Made by a program: the position numbers and the translations under genes. DNA of 28,823 nucleotides from JAJBWD01 sp041670885 (lineage in GTDB: Bacteria; Bacillota; Clostridia; Clostridiales; Clostridiaceae): assembly GCA_041670885.1 (NCBI GenBank), contig JBAXYJ010000006.1:1-28823 (forward strand). The letters run 5' to 3'. The notes under the pieces were generated by a model. That model was given only the letters and a program-made list of their open reading frames with translations. It was not told the DNA's origin and ran no database searches. This document shows, in pieces, positions 8,899 to 15,647 of the stretch (positions are counted from its first letter, which is position 1; each line of letters opens with the position of its first letter).

Positions 8899-8949
8899 CT
8901 AGTAATGATGATGTATTATATTTTCTTTATTAATATTAAGTGTACTCAT
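8899..8949 (-). CDS. Histidine leader peptide (16 codons, MSTLNINKENIIHHHY)
   Basis: A short ORF upstream of hisS with a strong AGGAGG site (8956-8961) 6 nt before its ATG. It encodes MSTLNINKENIIHHHY, with three consecutive CAT histidine codons and one Tyr codon directly before the TAG stop. A predicted promoter lies just upstream, and alternative stems and an intrinsic terminator just downstream. This is the layout of a translation-coupled histidine attenuator: slow translation at the His codons would report low charged tRNA-His. The peptide itself probably has no other role. Confidence 0.88.
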   Translation of the reverse strand: MSTLNINKENIIHHHY

Positions 8950-8978
8950 AAACTTCCTCCTAAAACTAGATTGTTAAT

Positions 8979-9007
8979 ATTATACATTGTGCTTATACAA
9001 AATTCAA
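8979..9007 (-). promoter_or_regulatory. Promoter of the hisS leader
   Basis: Minus-strand TTGAAT (9002-9007) and a consensus TATAAT (8979-8984) are separated by 17 bp. Transcription would begin near 8972, about 20 nt before the leader-peptide start, giving a leader of about 240 nt before hisS. Confidence 0.75.
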
Positions 9008-9054
9008 TTACAATTTCATTAATATTAGAGCAAACAAATTATCATCATATTGAC

Positions 9055-9885
9055 TTAAAGTTTCTGGCAATTATCACAGTAATAAACACTGCCCCCTAAA
9101 TAGCTTTCCTTTATTATATCTCCACCACAGGAAATGCAGGTGGAGCCTGCATTATTTTTGCTCATCATAGTTTTATATCCGCCATTGTTTCCATACAAAT
9201 CTTTTTCTGTATCTCTTCCGCCAAGCTTAGTCATTTCAGAAAGAGCAGCTTTAATCATACAATACAAAACATCCTTATTCTCATCATTCAATGTACTGAT
9301 CTTACGTTTTGGATGTATTTTTGCTTTCCATAAAATATCCTGTAGCACACCATTTCCTAAACCAGGTATTCGCTGCTCAGTTGCAAGAAAAGCTTTTGCA
9401 CTTAACTTCTTCACAGTCTGTGAGGATATTAAGTTATCAAAATAATTTTTACTAAATTCATTAGATAGGGGAGAGGGCTTATCCTTTGCAATATTGTAAT
9501 AAGGATATTCTAACTCATCCTCATCATTAAAGCACAACATTCCTCCATACATTTGAACTGATGCACTAACTGAAGAAGAATCAGTAAACTCTAATAGAAG
9601 CTGATGTTTTGCAGGATGCTTTTCTCCTTGCTTATGGTATCTGAGTGCTGCTCCATCACAAATAAGTATTGTTGTATTATCAGCCTTAATATCAACCATA
9701 CCGCCACAGGCAGCTGCCATGTTTATAGTCTTTCCCACAAGTATCTCATGATATTTTTGTGGGTCTCCATGATACCACGCAAATTTATGTGGAGTATGTG
9801 CAGCTACAACATTCACAATCTGCTTTCCGCTGATTGTATTATTAATCTGATTGGCAAGTGTTAAAGCTTCAGGTATTTCAATCAT
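9055..9885 (-). CDS. Fpg/Nei-family DNA glycosylase-like protein lacking the catalytic N-terminal proline
   Basis: Related to formamidopyrimidine-DNA glycosylase and endonuclease VIII, which excise oxidised bases. At 276 aa it has the usual length. The N terminus reads MIEIPEA where active enzymes read MPELPEV: the Pro that becomes the N-terminal nucleophile is Ile, while the adjacent Glu is kept. The H2TH helix region is well conserved (EQRIPGLGNGVLQDILWKAKIHP region, residues 170-192), and the C-terminal zinc finger keeps all four Cys (C250, C253, C270, C273). The finger Arg that contacts the lesion in Fpg appears replaced (GGSVYYC). The GGAGG site and ATG 9885 fit well. It is probably DNA-binding; base excision by standard chemistry is doubtful. 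It diverges from no neighbour and stands alone between hisS and the anti-sigma gene. Confidence 0.82.
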   Translation of the reverse strand: MIEIPEALTLANQINNTISGKQIVNVVAAHTPHKFAWYHGDPQKYHEILVGKTINMAAACGGMVDIKADNTTILICDGAALRYHKQGEKHPAKHQLLLEFTDSSSVSASVQMYGGMLCFNDEDELEYPYYNIAKDKPSPLSNEFSKNYFDNLISSQTVKKLSAKAFLATEQRIPGLGNGVLQDILWKAKIHPKRKISTLNDENKDVLYCMIKAALSEMTKLGGRDTEKDLYGNNGGYKTMMSKNNAGSTCISCGGDIIKESYLGGSVYYCDNCQKL

Positions 9886-10028
9886 TATAATCCCTCCAAT
9901 TATTCATGACAAAGTTTATTAGATGCTAATTGAATTGAGTATTAAATTGCATTTCAACAGCTAATTTTATTTTATATTATACGCTGCAATTTGTAGAAGT
10001 TCTAAGTGGGAATTCTGTACTCATACTA

Positions 10029-11084
10029 TTACTTAACTTCTATTACTAGATTTCCCTCTTTATTGAAGGATAAATTGATAGTTTTAGTTAGTATTTGCCC
10101 ATCTTCAAACTCAACATCAGCAGTTATTGTATCGCTGGGTAAATCTTCATAATTATCAGAAGAGTTTTCTTTTTTTAAAATATCCACTGCCTTTACAGGA
10201 ACCCAACCAACAAAAACTCCATCTTTATTTGAATTAACTTTTACCTTTAATCCACTCTGAAAATATGGTGGAGTTTTCTGCTCAGGCTTATGAATTGCTA
10301 TGTATGAATTGCCTGTTATATAATCGGTACCATAGCTATAGCCATAATTTTTCAGATCAATATCCTTCCCACCAAAATACTTGTTTTTATATTCATCAAG
10401 CTCTCCTGACTTCCACATTTTATAAAATGTTTTTATTATATTCTCCTGACTTAAATTTGTACCAACCTTGGAATTAGGAAATACAATCTTACATATGTTT
10501 ATCTCCCCGTTATCTTTCATTTTTTTTAACATATCAACATCAAAATAATTCAGTTCCCCATTGATAGATGTACAGGCAACAGATTTTATATTCGCTCCAT
10601 TCCATTCTAGTCTGAAAGTTGAATTAAAAGTAACTTCATGTTCTTTTGTTTTCTCTCCTTTTTCATTTACATAGGACATAAGCTTACCTTTTGAAATTTT
10701 ACCATATGGAACTTCTGTTTCTGTATTAAACTTTAACTCAATTTTTTTACTTTCATCAATTTTTGAGCTGGCATCCTTAGCAGGATTATTATTTTCTGCA
10801 GCGCAGGCAAATACCTTGAAGCTATTTTTTTCTGTCCTTGCTGCTGCTGGGTCTGTATTATTAGCTGTTTTAGATACATTAGAGTTTGACACATCCATTA
10901 AGTTATATCCAAGAACTACTGAAAAAACTAAAATTGCTGCCGCTAACCTAAAAGATAACCTTTTATATTTACCAGATCTACACTTTTTATTTTCATTACA
11001 ATTAGTTAAAGTGTTTTTCAATATACGCTGTTTGTCAGCAATATTATCATCTATTACTCTTTTGAAAAATTCGTTTTTTTTCAT
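10029..11084 (-). CDS. Membrane-anchored anti-sigma factor
   Basis: Partner of the adjacent ECF sigma factor. The 351-aa protein has a short cytoplasmic N-terminal segment (about 1-45, rich in Lys/Arg/Asn), one transmembrane helix at about 46-64 (RLAAAILVFSVVLGYNLMD), and a large external region of about 285 residues with no motif I recognise. That topology, and its position 15 bp behind the sigma gene with a strong AAGGAGGT site, support an anti-sigma role: the cytoplasmic part holds the sigma factor until an envelope signal is sensed outside. The external domain resembles the poorly characterised sensory regions of clostridial anti-sigma factors. The signal is unknown. Confidence 0.72.
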   Translation of the reverse strand: MKKNEFFKRVIDDNIADKQRILKNTLTNCNENKKCRSGKYKRLSFRLAAAILVFSVVLGYNLMDVSNSNVSKTANNTDPAAARTEKNSFKVFACAAENNNPAKDASSKIDESKKIELKFNTETEVPYGKISKGKLMSYVNEKGEKTKEHEVTFNSTFRLEWNGANIKSVACTSINGELNYFDVDMLKKMKDNGEINICKIVFPNSKVGTNLSQENIIKTFYKMWKSGELDEYKNKYFGGKDIDLKNYGYSYGTDYITGNSYIAIHKPEQKTPPYFQSGLKVKVNSNKDGVFVGWVPVKAVDILKKENSSDNYEDLPSDTITADVEFEDGQILTKTINLSFNKEGNLVIEVK

Positions 11085-11099
11085 ACTAAATTTACCTCC

Positions 11100-11624
11100 T
11101 TAAAGATTAAACTCCTTATTTATTTCCTTTATTGTGCGGTATAACCTGTTTTTGACCATGGACTCCTTAACATTAAGTTCTTCAGCTATTTCACATATTT
11201 TAAGACCCTTATTAAAATACAATGCAAATATTTTAAAAGTCAGTATGTCACAGCTTCTTATGTACTGCCATAAATCCTTAACTAAAAGTACATCATCATT
11301 AATTTCTTCTTCACATAATTGGGCTTCAAGGCTTGAGAAGTTCTCATCTTCAGCTTGAGAAAATACTGGTATTAAGTTTTTCCTCAAGCTAAGTAATCCA
11401 TAATATTTAAATAATTCGTGCTTTGCAATTTTCATAAGGTACTTTTTTGGTTCATTAATTTGTCCATGTTTCCTCAGTCTTTTATAGAAATTTAGATATA
11501 CATTTTGCATCAAATCTGGAATATCATCTACACTTCGACACTTGATAACAACATATCTTAAGACGTCATTATATGTATCGTTATAAATACTTGTAAGTAA
11601 TTCATCCAGTTCTAGACCTTCCAA
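11100..11624 (-). CDS. ECF-type RNA polymerase sigma factor
   Basis: A 174-aa extracytoplasmic-function sigma factor. The sigma-2 region is in the N-terminal half (LRYVVIKCRSVDDIPDLMQNVYLNFYKRL), and the sigma-4 helix-turn-helix is near the C terminus (KICEIAEELNVKESMVKNRLYRTIKEINKEF). No region 1.1 or 3 is present, as expected for ECF sigmas. The start is TTG 11624 behind a near-perfect GAGGTGAT site, which decides the start. The stop is 15 bp before the membrane anti-sigma gene, so the two form an operon. Targets, and any autoregulation, cannot be read from the window. Confidence 0.9.
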   Translation of the reverse strand: MEGLELDELLTSIYNDTYNDVLRYVVIKCRSVDDIPDLMQNVYLNFYKRLRKHGQINEPKKYLMKIAKHELFKYYGLLSLRKNLIPVFSQAEDENFSSLEAQLCEEEINDDVLLVKDLWQYIRSCDILTFKIFALYFNKGLKICEIAEELNVKESMVKNRLYRTIKEINKEFNL

Positions 11625-11748
11625 TTAAAATCACCTCACACTATTAAGGATATTAAAAGTAAGCATTTTGTTTCAAAGAAGATAAATATTTTTCAGTATT
11701 CTTTAAATATTGTAAAATATAGTATGTATTCCTAAATAATAACACAAT

Positions 11749-11844
11749 TTATATTTGAGATACAATTTTATAAATAGTTACTTGTACCTCCTTTGGTAAG
11801 AATTTTACCTTTTCAAGCTCTCTTAAATAGCTAACTTCTATCAT
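11749..11844 (-). CDS. Possible 31-codon ORF upstream of the sigma operon
   Basis: Encodes MIEVSYLRELEKVKFLPKEV followed by QVTIYKIVSQI, an amphipathic, charged small protein I do not recognise. An AGGAGG site lies about 14 nt before the ATG, which is too far to be optimal. It sits in the otherwise gene-free stretch between a terminator-like hairpin and the sigma factor gene, reading toward the latter. It may be a leader ORF, a small regulator, or the remnant of a larger gene. Confidence 0.3.
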   Translation of the reverse strand: MIEVSYLRELEKVKFLPKEVQVTIYKIVSQI

Positions 11845-11865
11845 CGTTAAGGTTACTACCTCCTC

Positions 11866-11908
11866 GAAAAATAAAAAATACTCCTACCTATATTGCTAAG
11901 GTAAGAGT
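11866..11908 (-). terminator. Terminator-like hairpin upstream of the 31-codon ORF
   Basis: On the minus strand ACTCTTACC (11900-11908) pairs with GGTAGGAGT (11880-11888), one G-U pair, 11-nt loop, and is followed by ATTTTTTATTTTT. No complete gene ends just upstream on this strand, so it may act inside a leader. Confidence 0.5.
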
Positions 11909-12008
11909 TTTCAATACTATAATATATATTTACAATTATTATTATTTTAAAAAAGTCTATGTCATTTATGGTAAGGTTGGCACAAGTATATGGAGGCACC
12001 AATTATTT

Positions 12009-12194
12009 ATGAATGTAAATCCTTCTAAAGGTTACAAGGTTAAAGATCCAATAATCAGGGTTGTAACAGAATCAAACGGAGACATTATTGATTTTGATAA
12101 AGTAATAGCATATTTCGGAAGTCTTTTTAAAATAAGGCTCTATTACAACCTGTGGTTGAAAAATCTAACAAATTTATTACAAGATAACGGTTAA
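12009..12194 (+). CDS. Small hypothetical protein (61 aa)
   Basis: A short ORF with TGGAGG about 12 nt before the ATG. The first ~40 residues (GYKVKDPIIRVVTESNGDII, then DFDKVIAYFGSLFK) look like genuine protein; the last 20 are hydrophobic and may be out-of-frame read-through of a truncated gene. It resembles no family I can name. It lies among small ORFs and hairpins between the sigma operon and a lipoprotein. Confidence 0.35.
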   Translation: MNVNPSKGYKVKDPIIRVVTESNGDIIDFDKVIAYFGSLFKIRLYYNLWLKNLTNLLQDNG

Positions 12195-12304
12195 TAGATT
12201 AACAATATATGGTAGTATATTAACTATATCTGCTATATAATTGTATTAGAATTAATTCAGAATAGTAAAATAAGGCTAGCTAATAGGAAGGGAGAGGGAG
12301 TTTA

Positions 12305-12418
12305 TTGAGCAATTTAATTTTTTTATTGTTTATTATGATTATACCAACTGTAATAGTAATTTATTTAATTTATCTACTTATCAAAGCATTAAGAATATAT
12401 ATAAAGAAAAATTCGTAA
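12305..12418 (+). CDS. Small single-pass membrane protein (37 aa)
   Basis: Encodes a TTG-started peptide: SNLIFLLFIMIIPTVIVIYL, then IYLLIKALRIYIKKNS. It is one long hydrophobic helix with a basic C-terminal tail, so positive-inside would place the C terminus in the cytoplasm. A purine-rich GGGAGAGGGAG site ends 4 nt before the TTG, which is what makes this short ORF credible. The pattern suits small membrane proteins such as regulatory peptides or type I toxins, but no antisense RNA can be shown. Function is unknown. Confidence 0.45.
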   Translation: MSNLIFLLFIMIIPTVIVIYLIYLLIKALRIYIKKNS

Positions 12419-12465
12419 TCTTCTCCAAAGACTAATTAAAAGACTATTAAGTTTGATGGGATAAG

Positions 12466-12493
12466 TTAGCAGAACATATATATACTCTGCTAA
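12466..12493. other. Perfect 8-bp hairpin downstream of the small membrane ORF
   Basis: TTAGCAGA (12466-12473) and TCTGCTAA (12486-12493) pair perfectly around an AT-rich 12-nt loop. It is followed by A residues rather than T residues on the plus strand, so it is not a standard terminator. Confidence 0.4.
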
Positions 12494-12551
12494 AAAAAGC
12501 ATTAAATTTCAACCATTAGTTGTGACATAGCCTATATTCAATATATTAAGA

Positions 12552-12579
12552 ATAGATTCTATAAAGAGAAAGAATCTAT
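12552..12579. other. Perfect 9-bp hairpin
   Basis: ATAGATTCT (12552-12560) pairs with AGAATCTAT (12571-12579) around a purine loop of 10 nt. It lies 10 bp from the next terminator, so two hairpins stand in tandem here. Confidence 0.45.
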
Positions 12580-12589
12580 ATAATCAATT

Positions 12590-12616
12590 AAATCCCAGAT
12601 AAAACATCTGGGATTT
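12590..12616. terminator. Terminator of the lipoprotein gene (bidirectional)
   Basis: AAATCCCAGAT (12590-12600) and ATCTGGGATTT (12606-12616) form a perfect 11-bp stem with a 5-nt loop. It lies 26 bp past the lipoprotein stop on the minus strand and also faces the plus-strand small ORFs. Confidence 0.75.
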
Positions 12617-12641
12617 TGTATATAAAGCAGAGTTATTTTTA

Positions 12642-13127
12642 TTACTGCGGAATAATTCTAAAGCCGTCATATACATTTAACATCCACTTATAACCGTCTT
12701 TTGCTGTAACATCCATATTAAAGGCATTAATCCCATCTATTTTTATAGAACCATGCTTTTGAGGAGTTAAAAGTTTTTTTTCTGTTAGAATTTTTGTTCC
12801 ATCTTTATTTGTGGTTTTGATAATTGCTAATCCTTGTTTAGGATCGCTCTTTAAAGCACCTGCTTCAACGATATAATACTTTTCGCCTTCAGGCATTAAA
12901 TTACTTTTATAGCCATTCGTAAAGATTATTTCTTTGCCGTTTTTTGCATCATCTATTGTCGATAATAAAATTGGCAGCTCGTTATTTTCCTTAATTGTAT
13001 TGTCTACTTTTGGGGTATTGGTATTTGGTACTTGATTACTTGCCTTCAAATTTTGTTTATTTACAGAACATCCTGTCAAACTTACTATTAAAGCAATTAC
13101 TACAAGAAAAATTGAATTAGACTTCAT
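12642..13127 (-). CDS. Putative lipoprotein of unknown function
   Basis: About 161 aa, exported and lipid-anchored: N-terminal MKSNSIFLVVIALIVSLTGC shows a Lys n-region, a hydrophobic core and a lipobox (LTGC) with the Cys at residue 20. A flexible Asn/Lys/Pro linker follows to about residue 50, then a compact soluble domain ending KDGYKWMLNVYDGFRIIPQ. An earlier ATG at 13139 is in frame, but it overlaps the AAGAGATGA ribosome binding site, so ATG 13127 is preferred. I recognise no domain. It stands alone with its own terminator. Confidence 0.75.
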   Translation of the reverse strand: MKSNSIFLVVIALIVSLTGCSVNKQNLKASNQVPNTNTPKVDNTIKENNELPILLSTIDDAKNGKEIIFTNGYKSNLMPEGEKYYIVEAGALKSDPKQGLAIIKTTNKDGTKILTEKKLLTPQKHGSIKIDGINAFNMDVTAKDGYKWMLNVYDGFRIIPQ

Positions 13128-13233
13128 TAATAAAATCATCTCTTTTCCATATTATTACTTATATATAAATGTTAATTCGCCTTACATAAACTGTCAATAT
13201 GAATAATAAAAGAATAGCCTTCCTCAATTAAGT

Positions 13234-13545
13234 ATGAGATTATTCTATGCTTATTGCATTATCTTGATAGAAGCGCTTAATGATGTAGGCCTGGCAGGCT
13301 TTGAAAAACGCCATATTTTTGAGTTAAGCGGAGGTGAACAGCAAAGAGCTGCTATAGCAAGAATTATACTTAAGCCCAGCGATATAATTCTTGCAGATGA
13401 GCCAACAGGTTCACTTGACGAAAAAAACAGGGACATGGTTATGGACCTGCTAAAAAAATTAAATAAAGATGGTAAAACAATTCTCTTAGTTACTCATGAT
13501 AAATATGTAGCAGGGCAATGCCATAGAGTAATGCAATTAACATAA
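13234..13545 (+). pseudogene. ABC-transporter ATPase, C-terminal half (LolD/MacB/bacitracin-export type)
   Basis: The protein carries the ABC signature (ELSGGEQQRAAIARIILKPS), Walker B (DIILADEPTGSLD) and the H-loop (ILLVTHDKYVA), all typical of MacB/LolD-like exporter ATPases. Walker A and the Q-loop, about 110 N-terminal residues, are missing, and the first ~11 residues (MRLFYAYCIIL) do not fit the family. Only ~95 bp separate it from the lipoprotein start, so the rest of the gene has been deleted. The permease is also absent. Non-functional remnant. Confidence 0.85.
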
Positions 13546-13557
13546 ATAAATTCATTT

Positions 13558-13583
13558 AAAAGCTGCATTTATGCGGCTTTTTT
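13558..13583 (+). terminator. Intrinsic terminator after the ABC ATPase remnant
   Basis: AAAAGCTGCAT (13558-13568) pairs with ATGCGGCTTTT (13571-13581), one G-U pair, followed by T residues. It was probably the terminator of the original ABC operon. Confidence 0.75.
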
Positions 13584-13697
13584 GCATGATGATAACTATT
13601 GTTTCAGCAGCATTTATAGACCCTTTTTTTATGCAGTGGTATAATTATTCTGTTTAGATTAACTTAATAAAAATAATGACAGAGGGAAAGCAGCATT

Positions 13698-14501
13698 ATG
13701 GACAAATCAAAGCTTATTGAAATGATAAAAATTAATCCTTTTGCTATAGCAAATATAAATAATCCTACAGATGATATGAAGTTATTGGCTGTTAATAACA
13801 ATGGACTTGCGTTAAAGTATATAGCTAATCCAACCAGAGAGATGCAGGAATCAGCTATAGAAAACAATGCCCGGGCCATTGAATTTATAGACAACCCTAC
13901 AGATGATATGATGACAAAAGCCATAAATTATGGATGGACAAACTTAGAATATATTAAAAATCCAACAGATAAGCTGATTAAATCAGCTATAAACCAGGCC
14001 GGATGGGCTGTTAAATATGTTAATAATCCAAGTGAGGAACTTCAGTTATTGGCTGTAAGAAAAAATTACGATTCATTAAAGTTTATAAATGAGCCTTTTG
14101 AAGTGGTACAGGAAGAGGCTGTAAAAATAAGCTATGATGCATTAAGATATATAAATTCACCGGGGCTAAATGCAGAGCTTATAGCTGTCAAAAATAATGA
14201 AAGGGCTGTCAATCTTATAGATGATTTAGATACGAATAAAATATTGGAATTTTTGAAAGTAAATATTCTGGTGATTAAATATGTGATGAAAGAAATATCT
14301 ATAGATGAATTAGAACAAGTACTAAAGGAAAAATTATCAAAAGAAGATGTTGAAGAAAAATATGTGAGAAATTATTTAAATTGCAGTACTATAGATAAGA
14401 ATAGTGACATTATGCCAATGGACAAGATACTGTTTATTTATAAATATGGAAGTAAAAAGGCAAAAAAAATAGCTGTAGATGAAAAGCTAAAGATGATATA
14501 G
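13698..14501 (+). CDS. DUF4116-like helical repeat protein, first gene of a MoxR/VWA operon
   Basis: A cytoplasmic protein of 267 aa. From about residue 22 it consists of seven consecutive 22-residue repeats, each of the form NPTxxMxxxAIxxNxxALxYIx (for example NPTDDMKLLAVNNNGLALKY and NPSEELQLLAVRKNYDSLKF), preceded by a half repeat. They are probably short helical hairpins stacked into a solenoid, as in DUF4116/ankyrin-like repeats, suited to binding another protein. The last ~90 residues are a non-repeat, Lys/Glu-rich helical region. No signal peptide or catalytic motif. It lies 12 bp before the MoxR start, so it is co-transcribed with the MoxR and VWA genes and may be their adaptor or substrate-recognition subunit (inference). 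Confidence 0.75.
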   Translation: MDKSKLIEMIKINPFAIANINNPTDDMKLLAVNNNGLALKYIANPTREMQESAIENNARAIEFIDNPTDDMMTKAINYGWTNLEYIKNPTDKLIKSAINQAGWAVKYVNNPSEELQLLAVRKNYDSLKFINEPFEVVQEEAVKISYDALRYINSPGLNAELIAVKNNERAVNLIDDLDTNKILEFLKVNILVIKYVMKEISIDELEQVLKEKLSKEDVEEKYVRNYLNCSTIDKNSDIMPMDKILFIYKYGSKKAKKIAVDEKLKMI

Positions 14502-14513
14502 GTGGGAGATATA

Positions 14514-15641
14514 ATGAATTTTACAGATACATTGAAAAGTGTTGACTTAGTACTATCTGCCGGAGAAGTACCTCTAATAGTTGGTGAAAGCGGCATAGGA
14601 AAAACAGATTTAGCCAGGGAAATTGCTGAAGAAAAAGGCTGGAGTTTAATTGTTATTGACGGGAATCTCCTTAAAGAGGGTGAAATAGGCGGCCTTCCAA
14701 CAATAGAAGCTTATACCGGAGTCAGTCATGAGGGAGATAAGGCTGAAAAGAAAACCACAGTATATGCGGTTCATAATAAGTTAAGAGAAATTGATGAAGA
14801 AATATCTAAAGGGAAAACAGTCCTTTTATTTATAGACGAGATAAACCGCTGTGAACATACAGTACAGCAGGAGCTTATGAATTTAATATTAAACAGGGAA
14901 ATTAATGGATATAAGCTGCATGAAGGTGTAAAAATATTGGCAGCTATGAATCCTTCAAGTAAATATGGTTCGGATTTTGATTACCAGGTTGTAGATATGG
15001 ATGCAGCCCAGGAAAACAGATTTGTGTGGTTATACATGGAACCTGATTATATTCAGTGGATTGATTGGGCAATAAATGCAGGAATTGAGCAAAAGGTTAT
15101 AGAGTTTATCGGGACCTTCCCGGAATATCTTAATAAAATAAACGAAGATGATATAAGGGCAACTCCAAGAAGCTATGAAAGAATATCTGAAATTTATAAA
15201 ATTTATAAGGAGAAAAAAGATTCAATCCCTAAAGCCGTATTTTTAAATGTTATAAAAGGAAATGTAGGGAGACTCATTGCAGAAGAGTTTGTCAGCTTTG
15301 TTGAGTCAGATTACAGTCCTCTAATATCCTATGAAGATGTTTTCTCAGGGGGTTCTCTTTCTGCAGCTGTTATAGAAAGGGTAAAAAAGGAAAGTCATAC
15401 AAGGCTTTATTTGTCCGCAAAGAATATCCTGAAAAACCTGGAATCCAATATAAAAAATTATAATTATGACTCAGATTATTACATCAACAGACTTATTGAG
15501 TTTTTAAAAACATATCCTGTAGATTTAATGATAGGAACAATGAAGGATATTAAAAATAGTTATACTCAGGTATACAAGCTTGCTATAGAAAATGAAGCCT
15601 TTGTAGAATCATATTTTGCAGCTTATAGTTCAATAAGGTGA
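14514..15641 (+). CDS. MoxR-family AAA+ ATPase
   Basis: An ATP-driven remodelling ATPase of about 375 aa. Near the N terminus is Walker A GESGIGKTD (about residues 24-32), then Walker B LLFIDEINR (about 104-112), sensor 1 ILAAMNPSS (about 141-149) and the arginine-finger region AQENRF. Helical lid and C-terminal regions follow. The gap between Walker A and B with GNLLKEGEIGG is typical of MoxR proteins. A GTG at 14502 is in frame but part of the GGTGGGAG ribosome binding site, so ATG 14514 is chosen. It is followed after 6 bp by the VWA gene; MoxR ATPases commonly work with VWA-domain partners (as in RavA-ViaA). Its particular target is unknown. Confidence 0.9.
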   Translation: MNFTDTLKSVDLVLSAGEVPLIVGESGIGKTDLAREIAEEKGWSLIVIDGNLLKEGEIGGLPTIEAYTGVSHEGDKAEKKTTVYAVHNKLREIDEEISKGKTVLLFIDEINRCEHTVQQELMNLILNREINGYKLHEGVKILAAMNPSSKYGSDFDYQVVDMDAAQENRFVWLYMEPDYIQWIDWAINAGIEQKVIEFIGTFPEYLNKINEDDIRATPRSYERISEIYKIYKEKKDSIPKAVFLNVIKGNVGRLIAEEFVSFVESDYSPLISYEDVFSGGSLSAAVIERVKKESHTRLYLSAKNILKNLESNIKNYNYDSDYYINRLIEFLKTYPVDLMIGTMKDIKNSYTQVYKLAIENEAFVESYFAAYSSIR

Positions 15642-15647
15642 TAATTT

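Noticed and set aside
8735..9054. T-box riboswitch in the hisS leader
   Set aside because: I looked for the conserved T-box sequence (TGGNACCGCG type) and specifier layout and found neither; the short His-codon ORF and stems explain the leader better.
8860..9099. Plus-strand 79-aa reading frame across the hisS leader
   Set aside because: It is antisense to the leader peptide and promoter, has no plausible ribosome binding site and overlaps the end of the Fpg-like gene.
13234..14501. ABC ATPase fragment as a working part of the DUF4116/MoxR operon
   Set aside because: It lacks Walker A and is followed by its own terminator (13558-13583) before the operon begins.
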